A stretch of 7,081 nucleotides of DNA, from NCBI GenBank assembly GCA_903861055.1, contig CAIOSU010000527.1:1-7081 (forward strand). The letters are read 5' to 3'. Source of the DNA: an uncultured bacterium (lineage in GTDB: Bacteria > Bacteroidota > Bacteroidia > Chitinophagales > CAIOSU01). Made by a program: the position numbers and the translations under genes. Position 1 is the stretch's first letter; every line of letters begins with the position of its first letter. Positions 1 to 7,033 of this stretch are shown here, piece after piece. Below the pieces are notes generated by a model, which did not search any database, was not told the DNA's origin, and saw only the letters and a list, made by a program, of their open reading frames with translations.

Positions 1-1184
1 AGCAAGAAAACCAACGAACCTACAAACATCCAAAACTCTCGGCTAGAGGTATTTTCTTCACGTTGTGGGGACGGAATGCTTCTGCCATTGAGGATAAACA
101 AAAATGCAGACAAGGCAATGTAGAATAACATGAAAATGAGCAACTGGCCGCTCATGCCCAAATCGGTAAATGCATGCACCGAGGTATCGCCCAATATACC
201 ACTACGAGTAAGGAAGGTAGATAGCAATATAAACAGGAAAGTAAGGATAAAGAACACAAAAGTAGCCACTAACCCATAACCGCTATGGCGATAGGCCACC
301 ATGGTATGTAGGCCAGCTACTAGGGTAAGCCAAGGTACTAGCGATGCGTTCTCAACTGGGTCCCAAGCCCAAAACCCACCGAAGGTTAAGCTCTCGTAAG
401 CCCAAGCGCCACCCATAAGAATGCCGATACCCAAAATGATGGTACTAAACAGCACCCAAGGCAAGGCTGGCTTTACCCAACCCACAAAATCGCGCACCCA
501 AAGGCTGGCAATAACAAAAGCAAAAGGAATTAGTGTAGACGAAAAACCCAAGAACAAAGTCGGTGGGTGAATGGTCATCCAATAGTTCTTCAATAGCGGG
601 TTTAGGCCGTTACCATCCTTAATAAAACTAAGGTAATTGGGGTTGCTAAAAATAGGCGCCTGCATGTTGTCGCGAAGCAAGCCAAAAGGATTGCTGCCAA
701 TTTTTACATCGCCTACCCACAGGCCCAACAACATACTCATCAAAAACACTTGAGTAATGGCAAATACGGCCATAATGGGGCTTTCCCATTTCTTGCTCGT
801 GAACATCATGATGGTGCCCAACACGGCGTGCCACAAGGCCCAAAGCATGAAACTTCCCTCTTGCCCTTCCCAAAAACACGAAAACAGGTAACGCACCGGT
901 AGCCCCTCAGAAGAGTGTTGCCACACATACATATACTCAAATCGGTGATGGTATATGAGGTAAAACAACGACAGCACCACGCCCAAAATTGATACACCAT
1001 GCACCAAAAACAATATGCGGCCATACTTGCGCCAGTTGCTGGCTTCGGCTAGGTGGTCGCGCTTTTGGGTAGCAAAAAAGTAGGCTATAGATGCGGTAAA
1101 GGCACTTACAAAACCCAGTATCACAAGAAAACGCCCGAGATTCCCGGGCGCGGTCAATTCATTTAAATATTCTATGGGCTCCAT
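1..1184 (-). CDS. ccmF: Cytochrome c maturation heme lyase component CcmF (C-terminus beyond window edge)
   Basis: Integral membrane protein of System I cytochrome c biogenesis. By family knowledge it receives heme from CcmE and takes part in covalent heme attachment to apocytochrome c on the outer face of the inner membrane. Translating from ATG at 1184 gives 394 residues, still open at the window edge. Seen: many hydrophobic segments; GSFMLWALW at about 110-118; the IHPPTLFLG motif (His206); a WWD-type heme-handling motif, GGFWAWDPVENAS at 269-281; a following His293 in GLHTM; LTRSGIL at 325-331; SVHAF with His337. These match the positions of the conserved His residues around the E. coli CcmF WWD domain. 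The first WWD aromatic pair is FW rather than WW. The start is set by the TAATG overlap with the ccmE stop, which implies translational coupling. CcsA/NrfE are relatives, but adjacency to ccmE and the LTRSGIL/SVHAF motifs favour CcmF. Confidence 0.93.
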   Translation of the reverse strand, partial: MEPIEYLNELTAPGNLGRFLVILGFVSAFTASIAYFFATQKRDHLAEASNWRKYGRILFLVHGVSILGVVLSLFYLIYHHRFEYMYVWQHSSEGLPVRYLFSCFWEGQEGSFMLWALWHAVLGTIMMFTSKKWESPIMAVFAITQVFLMSMLLGLWVGDVKIGSNPFGLLRDNMQAPIFSNPNYLSFIKDGNGLNPLLKNYWMTIHPPTLFLGFSSTLIPFAFVIASLWVRDFVGWVKPALPWVLFSTIILGIGILMGGAWAYESLTFGGFWAWDPVENASLVPWLTLVAGLHTMVAYRHSGYGLVATFVFFILTFLFILLSTFLTRSGILGDTSVHAFTDLGMSGQLLIFMLFYIALSAFLFILNGRSIPSPQREENTSSREFWMFVGSLVFL

Positions 1185-1591
1185 TAAGTAGTTGCTGCGT
1201 TATATTCCTTTTCCTCTAGCTCGTCTTCAATATATTTACTCGGGCACTTAGTCAATATCTTGGTCGCTCTGAACTCGTCTCCAGTCATTTTACCTATCAA
1301 AACCACTTGCTCACTGCGCTCAAAATCTTGTGGCTTGGTACCCGGGAAAACAACTTTCTTCTGCACGCCCTCGTTATCAACCATATAAAAACTGAAGAAG
1401 TTGGGGTCAACTTCAGGGTCATAGTACATATCCATGTCGCGCGCCAACTTACCTACCACGTGGTACTCCTTATCGGGCTTGGCCGATGCGGTGGTAAAAC
1501 TCTCGTAGGTGCTGTAGTCGCCAGTGCGGGCAATAATGACCCCTACACAAGCGGCGATAAACACCAAAAGAACGATGTGGGTCTTTTTCAT
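1184..1591 (-). CDS. ccmE: Cytochrome c maturation heme chaperone CcmE, Cys (CxxxY) type
   Basis: Periplasmic, membrane-anchored heme chaperone that binds heme covalently and passes it to CcmF. The 135-residue product has a short basic N-terminus (MKKTH), one hydrophobic anchor at about 6-21, then an OB-fold-like beta domain. Within it VVGKLARDMD (45-54), FFSFYMVDNEG (65-75), VVFPGTKPQDF (80-90) and VVLIGKM (96-102) match the CcmE pattern of G-x-V, a substrate-like strand and E-G-x-ATKILTKCPSKY. The heme-attachment site in E. coli is His in HxxxY. Here the equivalent is Cys116 in CPSKY (Cys116, Tyr120), the CxxxY form known from archaeal and sulfate-reducer System I* CcmE. An acidic tail follows (EDELEEKEY). 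The stop TAA shares its last A with the ccmF ATG. A TAnnTTTG promoter element lies 32 nt upstream of the start. No strong Shine-Dalgarno site is seen. Confidence 0.93.
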   Translation of the reverse strand: MKKTHIVLLVFIAACVGVIIARTGDYSTYESFTTASAKPDKEYHVVGKLARDMDMYYDPEVDPNFFSFYMVDNEGVQKKVVFPGTKPQDFERSEQVVLIGKMTGDEFRATKILTKCPSKYIEDELEEKEYNAATT

Positions 1592-1622
1592 AACAGGGTA
1601 TTTGATACCAATGAATGCAACG

Positions 1623-1630
1623 CAAAGTTA
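1623..1630 (-). promoter_or_regulatory. Bacteroidota-type -7 promoter element for ccmE-ccmF
   Basis: On the minus strand the sequence reads TAACTTTG followed by CG, an exact match to the Bacteroidota -7 consensus TAnnTTTG. It lies 31 nt upstream of the ccmE ATG, inside the 115-nt gap after the glycerate kinase gene, so it would give a short leader. No TTG/TTTG -33 element is found at the usual 17-23 nt spacing; the nearest TTG is 27 nt away. The call rests on the -7 match and the position, and suggests ccmEF can be transcribed separately from the upstream kinase gene. Confidence 0.55.
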
Positions 1631-1706
1631 CGTCAAAATGTTCAGTTTGGCTTAGCCCAACCCCATTTTAACAAATAATAGCACGTTGACTTTTATCATA
1701 CCGAAT

Positions 1707-2852
1707 TTAAACCCCCAACAGCCTTGCAACCTGCATAGCTTGATACTCTAAAAGTTCTGTGGCATTGGTCATGCAATCGTTTAGGCTCATGGGGCGGTTG
1801 GGCAGGGCAATTACTCCTTGAAACATGGGATAATCTTCCGGCTTAAAACCAATGGGCACTGAGCCAGTGAAGCACACGATTGGTTTACCATGCTCGTTGG
1901 CCAACAAGGCAAGCCCGTGCGGACCTTTGCCCTTTAGGGTTTGCTCATCCAATCGACCCTCCGCCGTAAACACGAAATCGGCTTGGGCAATTTTATCCGT
2001 CATACCCACTACCTCCATTAAGTATTGGGTGCCGTCAACCAAGGTGGCGTTCAGATAAGCCGCTAAAGTAGCCGCTACGCCACCAGCAGCAGCGCCATGC
2101 TTTATGCTCGGCAAATCGAAACCGAATAGCTTATTGGATACTTTGGCAAAATGCTCCATATTTTCCTCTAACAAGCGCACTTGCTCGCCAGTGGCTCCTT
2201 TTTGCGGTCCGAACACATACGCAGCGCCTTCTTTGCCTAGCAGGGTATTCTCCACATCGCACAATACAATTATCTCGGTATCGTGCAGGCGGTGGTCCAT
2301 TTCGGCCATATCAATGTTTACTATGGTGTGCAGGTAGCTGCCACCCAGTGGTATGGCGCTCTTGTTACGTTCAGTAAGGCGCACACCCAAGGCTTTCAAT
2401 ATTCCAGTGCCCGCATCAACGGTGGCGCTATTGCCTAGGCCCAGTAGTATGCGTTTGCAACCTTGGTCGAGAATAGCAGTTATCAATTGCCCAGTGCCAA
2501 ACGTCGACGCTCGCATAGGGTTCAGTTCATCAGGTTTTAGTAGGCTGATGCCGGAAGCAGCTGCAACCTCTAGCACACCCGTTTTGCCCTCCTCTACCAG
2601 GCCATACTTCGCCTTCACGTTGCGGCCCAGTGGGTCTTTTACCGTCACCTCTTTCATAACCCCACCTAGCGCAGCAACCAATATCTCAGTGGTAAGTTCG
2701 CCGCCATCGGCTATAGGCTGCTCTATAATTTTTACATTAGGCAAGCCCCGTTCAATACCCCTGCGCAAAGCGGCAGCAGCAGCAATGGCACTTAGGCTTC
2801 CCTTCATAGTGTTGGGGGCAACCAAAAACGTAATCACCTTTTTCTTGGTCAT
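1707..2852 (-). CDS. glxK: Glycerate 2-kinase (GlxK/GarK family)
   Basis: Cytoplasmic kinase that phosphorylates D-glycerate, by family knowledge to 2-phosphoglycerate, feeding lower glycolysis or serine/glyoxylate metabolism. The 381 residues match the length and motif order of E. coli GlxK/GarK: VAPNTMKGSLSA (11-22), PIADGGELT (46-54), DPLGRNVKAKYGL (73-85), EVAAASGISLL (95-105), NPMRASTFGTGQLI (111-124), GLGNSATVDAGTGILKALGVR (138-158), CDVENTLLG (198-206), VFGPQKGAT (213-221), GAAAGG (253-258) and TAEGRLDEQT (296-305). Two glycine positions differ from E. coli: DGGEGT is DGGELT (Leu53), and GGSATVDGG is GNSATVDAG (Asn141, Ala147). The frame is intact. The ATG lies 2 nt after the stop of the upstream secreted-protein gene, which suggests cotranscription; no separate promoter element was found in the gap. 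GarK and GlxK cannot be told apart here. Confidence 0.92.
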   Translation of the reverse strand: MTKKKVITFLVAPNTMKGSLSAIAAAAALRRGIERGLPNVKIIEQPIADGGELTTEILVAALGGVMKEVTVKDPLGRNVKAKYGLVEEGKTGVLEVAAASGISLLKPDELNPMRASTFGTGQLITAILDQGCKRILLGLGNSATVDAGTGILKALGVRLTERNKSAIPLGGSYLHTIVNIDMAEMDHRLHDTEIIVLCDVENTLLGKEGAAYVFGPQKGATGEQVRLLEENMEHFAKVSNKLFGFDLPSIKHGAAAGGVAATLAAYLNATLVDGTQYLMEVVGMTDKIAQADFVFTAEGRLDEQTLKGKGPHGLALLANEHGKPIVCFTGSVPIGFKPEDYPMFQGVIALPNRPMSLNDCMTNATELLEYQAMQVARLLGV

Positions 2853-2854
2853 GG

Positions 2855-5533
2855 CTATTGGGTAATAACGAGCTTAACAGTCTGTTGGTATGTACCTGAG
2901 CGCAATACCCCAATGTAGGTACCCGCAGCTAGGCCATTGCCTTGTGCATCTTTGCCATCCCATTTAATGGTATGATTGCCAGCGGCCAGTTGTTGGTTCA
3001 ACAATCGGTTCACTTGCTTGCCTTGCACATTATAAACATCCAAGGTTACCTTGTTGGTTGCATTGGTAACAAAACTAAAAATTGCTTCGTTCAACACCGG
3101 GTTTGGGTATACGCGCACGTTTAAACCAGGCTTTTGCACTTCGGCAACCGAAACATAGTCTTTGTAGCGGGTGCTGTATATACCCGCCCCATGCGTGGCT
3201 ACTATAACTTTACCATCATAGGCACGGGTTTGTATCATGTTTATCACCGAATTACCAAGGCTCGTCTCACCTTCTAAGCGCCAATTGGTGCTAGCTCCGT
3301 TTAATGCAGTAGTACTATACAAACCTGTGGTAGTACCTGCAAAAAAAACAGTACTATCATCCAACTCAATCCTATTTACCCAAAGCACTGCCGGGCCGTT
3401 GCCGCTGCCATCGGGGTTCTCTTCAAGGTTACCGCTAACATCTGTCCAGCTTTGTCCGCCATCGGTGCTATGGAAAATATTTACAATTTCGTAATTGCTC
3501 AAGCACACCAGCACATCATCTGCATCAGTATCGCTTACGCTTATGGCAGCCAAGTATCCGGCGGGAAAATTACTACCCGTAATAATGCTTTTGGTAACCG
3601 TACCGCCTCCTTGCAAACTATCTAACCTGAACATTTTACCAGTGCTCGAGCCATAGTACAGAACAGAATTATCACTTTTGCTCATGCCAAAAGCCGTAAC
3701 TGAGCCATCAAAATTAGGGTTGCCGGTGTTGGATGCATCAATGCGTACCCAACCCACACTGGTACTATTGTACTCATCGCCTACAACGGGGATGGAAGCC
3801 AAATCAAGGTTGCGCCAAACATAGGAGCCAGCCGATAAATACATCTGGTTGCCCGTTACCGGATCGAGGATAAATGGGTTGATGAACTGAAAGCCTGTGG
3901 CACCTGGAGGGTCAATGCGGGTAAGACCTGTTACGGTGCCATTATCGGCTATAGTACATTTAAAGGTTTTGCCCGTTTGCCACGAAAGATAATAGTTGCC
4001 GCGCCCTTCGGTAATGGCACAATAGGCCCCATCACCATATAGTACATTCGCCCAAGGTTGTGAGGCACTGCCCGAATTGGTAAATGCCGTGCCGTTATCT
4101 TGCATACCTCCTACAACATAGTTACTGTTGGTTTGCCCCGGCTCCATAGCAGCAGTATAAAATTGAGTGGTAATGTAGTTATTGTTCAAAGAAATCCAGT
4201 CAACAGAATCCTTTAGCACATTAACGGTTTTGTGCAAACCACCATCGCTTCCGGTATAGAAAACATTGGCATCGGAAGGTAAAAACGCAAAATGGTGCTG
4301 GTCGGGATGGTGGTTGGGATATACATAATCGGATGGAGTAATCGAATCGCAACGGTAGCCACCTATCCAATCAGTATTAATACTAGTAGCAAATCCATCG
4401 GTTGAACGATAAACATTTGTACCTCCCAGCATTACCAAATTACTATCTGCAGGGCTAATAGCCATGCACATATCGTAGCCACCTTGCGAACTATACGGCG
4501 CAAAATCGAAGTCGTAAAAAAACTGGCATTGCCCGGCAGGTAAGTTTGCGGTTAGATTGGTCCAATTGCCGCCAAAAAAGCTTCCGTCTCCCGATAAGTA
4601 GTTATACTTCCAAAGTTGGTGTGTGTTTTGCAATGCCAAAAAATACAAACGGTTCTCATCTTGAGGGGTTACCGCTATCACTACCCTACCGAAGTTATTA
4701 AAGAAATTAACAGGCTTAATCTGGGTCCAAGTATCGCCTTGGTCAGCACTGCGCCAAATGCCACTATACGAGCGGTTGCCACTAACTGCAGCATACAAAA
4801 TACCCGATGGTGTAATGGTAACACTCGTGTAGCGCGCCATTTGCCCTGTCGATACGGTAGTGTCGCCACCAAGCACCGGCTCCCAGTTAGCACCGCCGTC
4901 TTTACTGCGGTAAATGCCATTTATTACGGCAGCAAAGACTACATCATTAATATAATCGGTATGGTCAACAACCACATCCCAAACAAAATCGAAATCGTTA
5001 TTGGCATAAAGTGTGGTTGGTGTATTTGATACAGTAGAGGGCAACAACTGCCAGCTTTGTCCACTATCTGTGCTCTTATAAATACCATTGCCACTAGCCT
5101 GCACCGTTGATGCACTAACAATAGCATAATACTCTCCTGTACCGTGGTACCAAATATTAGTTTTGCCCGTTCGGGTATCTTGGGCAATTGAAGTTACGCT
5201 TTGCAACTGCTCTGGCGTGGTTGTCTTGCTCCAGGTTTGACCAGCGTTGGTGGTGCGGTACATACCCCCGGTAACACCGCCGGAAACTATTATATTCTCA
5301 TTGTTTACATCAAAAGCAAAATCGCGTGTGCGGCCACCAATATTACCCGGCCCTCGTTGGTTCCAAACAGTACCTGTTGATGATACATTTTTACTCGCTA
5401 TTGATTGGGCAAATACCAATTCCTTCGTTCTTATATTATCTGGTATAGTGCCCGTAAGAGGATTTACCAACCGGCTCTTCTCCCAATTCAATCGTGCATG
5501 CCGATCTTCGATGGTGCCAATACCTGATGGCAC
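2855..5533 (-). CDS. Sortilin-like Asp-box beta-propeller protein with T9SS type A sorting domain (main body; N-terminus out of frame)
   Basis: Predicted cell-surface or secreted protein exported by the type IX secretion system. The 892-codon body begins with a conserved family segment (NPLTGTIPDNIRTKEL, 24-39; RGPGNIGGRTRDFAFD, 60-75). Asp-box/BNR motifs (S-x-D-x-G-x-x-W) follow: RTTNAGQTW 93-101, KSTDSGQSW 153-161, RSKDGGANW 209-217, RSADQGDTW 261-269, a degenerate one near 376, and HSTDGGQSW 688-696. A PDQHHFAFLP segment lies at 410-419. The C-terminus is a Por-type sorting domain: VRVYPNPVLNEAIFSF (806-821), LDVYNVQGKQV (831-841), then AAGTYIGVLRSG (869-880). No catalytic residues are assigned; Asp boxes are structural. 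As drawn it starts at a GTG with no signal peptide, which does not fit an exported protein. The frame is open back to 5578, and the signal sequence lies in the next frame at 5702. Restoring one frame gives 948 residues. Ligand and function are unknown. Confidence 0.85.
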   Translation of the reverse strand: MPSGIGTIEDRHARLNWEKSRLVNPLTGTIPDNIRTKELVFAQSIASKNVSSTGTVWNQRGPGNIGGRTRDFAFDVNNENIIVSGGVTGGMYRTTNAGQTWSKTTTPEQLQSVTSIAQDTRTGKTNIWYHGTGEYYAIVSASTVQASGNGIYKSTDSGQSWQLLPSTVSNTPTTLYANNDFDFVWDVVVDHTDYINDVVFAAVINGIYRSKDGGANWEPVLGGDTTVSTGQMARYTSVTITPSGILYAAVSGNRSYSGIWRSADQGDTWTQIKPVNFFNNFGRVVIAVTPQDENRLYFLALQNTHQLWKYNYLSGDGSFFGGNWTNLTANLPAGQCQFFYDFDFAPYSSQGGYDMCMAISPADSNLVMLGGTNVYRSTDGFATSINTDWIGGYRCDSITPSDYVYPNHHPDQHHFAFLPSDANVFYTGSDGGLHKTVNVLKDSVDWISLNNNYITTQFYTAAMEPGQTNSNYVVGGMQDNGTAFTNSGSASQPWANVLYGDGAYCAITEGRGNYYLSWQTGKTFKCTIADNGTVTGLTRIDPPGATGFQFINPFILDPVTGNQMYLSAGSYVWRNLDLASIPVVGDEYNSTSVGWVRIDASNTGNPNFDGSVTAFGMSKSDNSVLYYGSSTGKMFRLDSLQGGGTVTKSIITGSNFPAGYLAAISVSDTDADDVLVCLSNYEIVNIFHSTDGGQSWTDVSGNLEENPDGSGNGPAVLWVNRIELDDSTVFFAGTTTGLYSTTALNGASTNWRLEGETSLGNSVINMIQTRAYDGKVIVATHGAGIYSTRYKDYVSVAEVQKPGLNVRVYPNPVLNEAIFSFVTNATNKVTLDVYNVQGKQVNRLLNQQLAAGNHTIKWDGKDAQGNGLAAGTYIGVLRSGTYQQTVKLVITQ

Positions 5534-5540
5534 ATGCGGA

Positions 5541-5702
5541 TCATTGCCGCGACGTTTTTTTTTTATGCTTTTGAGACGTCAACTCCGTAGTTTGACCACC
5601 CAGCTCACGGTAAGAACTTGATATGGCCCTATTGTAGGCTACCCATATGGTGCCAATAATAAGCAACGCCCAAAAAATGACTACAGCTATACGTTGTTTC
5701 AT
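5541..5702 (-). CDS. Signal-sequence fragment of the Asp-box/T9SS protein, ending at a frameshift
   Basis: This 53-codon frame from ATG 5702 supplies the missing N-terminus of the downstream T9SS protein. It has basic residues (Lys2, Arg4), a hydrophobic helix at about 5-22 (IAVVIFWALLIIGTIWVA), then a polar linker ending QKHKKK at the A run. Past the run it continues only four codons (TSRQ) to a TGA. If the ten-A run is read as nine, KHKKK continues into RRGNDPH and the 892-codon body, for 948 residues in total. The frame also opens 20 codons upstream at 5762, but the Lys/Arg-plus-hydrophobic pattern favours 5702. No Shine-Dalgarno or clear TAnnTTTG promoter is seen upstream. I read it as part of one gene rather than an independent small protein. 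Whether the helix is cleaved or stays as an anchor is unclear: no clean AxA site is present. Confidence 0.7.
   Translation of the reverse strand: MKQRIAVVIFWALLIIGTIWVAYNRAISSSYRELGGQTTELTSQKHKKKTSRQ
5555..5564 (-). other. A10 homopolymer at the frame junction of the T9SS protein gene
   Basis: Ten consecutive T on the plus strand read as ten A in the gene. The upstream signal-sequence frame and the downstream body frame are both open only between 5541 and 5578, and this run is the obvious slippage point there. Loss of one A (CAT + nine A + CGT) joins the two frames exactly. Candidate explanations are an indel error in the assembly, a phase-off mutation, or productive slippage by polymerase or ribosome. 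Confidence 0.8.
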
Positions 5703-5937
5703 AGGCAAACAAAAGGGACTATGGAATATAGGATGTGCATTGTAAGTTAAAAAACTGCTCAATAATAACCATAAAACTAAGCATTTTTAAAGAATCTTCG
5801 ATGCTGAATAAGCCCACATAGCTGGCTTAACAAAGAATTATTGCACACTGCCACAATTTTTTTTAAGCATACTGTAACCTTACCAGCAGCGATGCCGTAA
5901 AAGAGGGTAAGTTTCTAACAGCAAAATCTGGAACCCC
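5703..5937. other. Divergent intergenic spacer between the T9SS protein gene and the beta-helix-like gene
   Basis: AT-rich 235-nt spacer that must hold the promoters of both divergent genes. I see no exact TAnnTTTG element on either strand. The nearest match for the plus gene is TAAGTTTC at 5908-5915, with no clear -33 partner. A small inverted repeat, TAAGCC at 5809-5814 and GGCTTA at 5824-5829, and a run of eight T at 5857-5864 lie in the middle. No RNA gene or convincing small ORF is visible. Confidence 0.5.
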
Positions 5938-5991
5938 ATGATACTGACTTCTACCGAAAACGTTTTTAAGGGTTACGCTACAAGCAAAAAT

Positions 5992-6900
5992 ATGATTACT
6001 CGATTTAAGCTAGCGGCCCTATTGGTTGCAGCACTTATCAGCCTAAGCTTTTCAGCATCTGCTACCACCCATACCATTTCAGGCAACGGCAATTATAATG
6101 ATACCAAGCTTTGGAGCGCTGGCTACCAAGGCAACGTCATTTTCGAAGGCGATACCGTGATGCTTTCTGGCAACATTACCATGAACGTGGATGTAGTTGT
6201 CAAGGGAGCAATTTTTATTAAGAGCCAAGCCCGTTTTACCGGAAACAAAAACCTGGTAGTTATGGACGAAGGTTTTGTAATGAACAACGGCATGACCATT
6301 GTTGATGCTATAAGCAACCGTGGAACAGTATACAACAAAAGCATACTTGAAACGCACAAAGACTTTATAAATACCGGCAAGGTTTTCAATAACCAAAGCA
6401 TGGTAGTTGGCAATATTCTTGACAACGTAGGTAACATATCCGGAAACGGAGGCCAACTGATTGCCAATGCTAAGTTTGTAAACAGCAAGTCAGGCCAAAT
6501 ACAAGGCAATATCGATGTTTGCTCTGCTAACTTTATGAACGTGGACGGTGGCAGCATCGACTCTACATTTGTAAGCTTTTGCGGTGCACGAATATTTAGC
6601 GAGGTATATCTTACCGCAAGCATTCGAAAAGAGCAAGTAGTACTGAGCCTTTTGAATAGCGAGAACAAAAAATTCCAGAAATACGAAATTGAAAAAAGTG
6701 TAGATGGCTTAACCTTTACCACTATCGCTTCGGTTGAAGGCAATAACATAGAAGATGTATCGAAAGCTTTCCGATACAGCGATACCGATTTGAGCGCATC
6801 GAGCAAAGTAACTTACAGAATGACATTGACTAACGAAGATGGTTCAGTGAAAATGATTCCTGCTGTTGAAATTGGAAACAACACACTGGCCGGACATTAA
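5992..6900 (+). CDS. Exported beta-helix-like protein with C-terminal Bacteroidota surface-protein module
   Basis: Family not named; predicted exported protein of 302 residues. A typical signal peptide starts at ATG 5992 (MITRFK, hydrophobic 7-20, ASA cleavage site ending at Ala24). The frame also allows ATG 5938, adding 18 polar residues, but 5992 gives a proper signal peptide after an A-rich leader, so I chose it. Residues 109-200 form about five 18-19-residue rungs starting N-x-G: NRGTVYNKS (109), NTGKVFNNQS (127), NVGNISGNGG (145), NSKSGQIQGN (164), NVDGGSID (183). This resembles a right-handed beta-helix. Residues 204-294 resemble the module that precedes T9SS tails in many Bacteroidota proteins: KYEIEKSVDGLTFTTIASV at 230-248, then TYRMTLTNEDG at 274-284. 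The usual YPNP-type sorting domain is absent; the protein stops at NNTLAGH. An adhesin or matrix role is a guess. Confidence 0.8.
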   Translation: MITRFKLAALLVAALISLSFSASATTHTISGNGNYNDTKLWSAGYQGNVIFEGDTVMLSGNITMNVDVVVKGAIFIKSQARFTGNKNLVVMDEGFVMNNGMTIVDAISNRGTVYNKSILETHKDFINTGKVFNNQSMVVGNILDNVGNISGNGGQLIANAKFVNSKSGQIQGNIDVCSANFMNVDGGSIDSTFVSFCGARIFSEVYLTASIRKEQVVLSLLNSENKKFQKYEIEKSVDGLTFTTIASVEGNNIEDVSKAFRYSDTDLSASSKVTYRMTLTNEDGSVKMIPAVEIGNNTLAGH

Positions 6901-7033
6901 ACGGCTTAACGTATACGTAAACCAGCCCCTGCCAGATTGTGTAGATGGATGAGGAGATAAGAACTGTGAAGAACGATCGTGGAAGAACGATGTGAAGAAA
7001 GGATTTGAGGAGAAAACAGAGGTTGGTTTTGAG
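6901..7033. other. Downstream spacer with short purine-rich direct repeats
   Basis: Between the plus-strand gene and the terminator there is no credible ORF. The decamer GAAGAACGAT occurs at 6968-6977 and 6982-6991 (14-nt period), with a degenerate third GAAGAA at 6994-6999. The stretch is strongly purine-rich on the plus strand. No YPNP-like sorting-domain code appears in the other plus-strand frames, so it is not a frameshifted tail of the preceding gene. Confidence 0.5.

Noticed and set aside
646..1024. Two overlapping minus-strand open frames
   Set aside because: They are out-of-frame readings of the same strand as ccmF, whose own frame is continuous with all family motifs.
1647..1660. 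Inverted repeat TTGGCTTAGCCCAA as a terminator after glycerate kinase
   Set aside because: Only about four paired bases with no following T run; too weak.
2353..2865. Plus-strand open frame of 170 codons
   Set aside because: Lies antisense within the well-matched glycerate kinase; low-complexity shadow translation with no motif of its own.
5531..5533. GTG as the true start of the T9SS protein
   Set aside because: It would leave an exported, T9SS-tailed protein without a signal sequence and cut into sequence that continues in frame upstream; the helix at 5702 is a much better N-terminus.
5809..5829. Inverted repeat TAAGCC/GGCTTA as an operator or terminator
   Set aside because: Six-base stem with a nine-base loop is expected by chance in an AT-rich spacer; mentioned only within the spacer entry.
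5908..5915. TAAGTTTC as the promoter of the plus-strand gene
   Set aside because: One mismatch to TAnnTTTG at a key position and no -33 partner at the expected spacing; too weak to annotate.
6123..6806. Minus-strand open frame of 227 codons
   Set aside because: Antisense to the exported protein, which has a proper signal peptide and repeat structure; the antisense translation shows no domain pattern.
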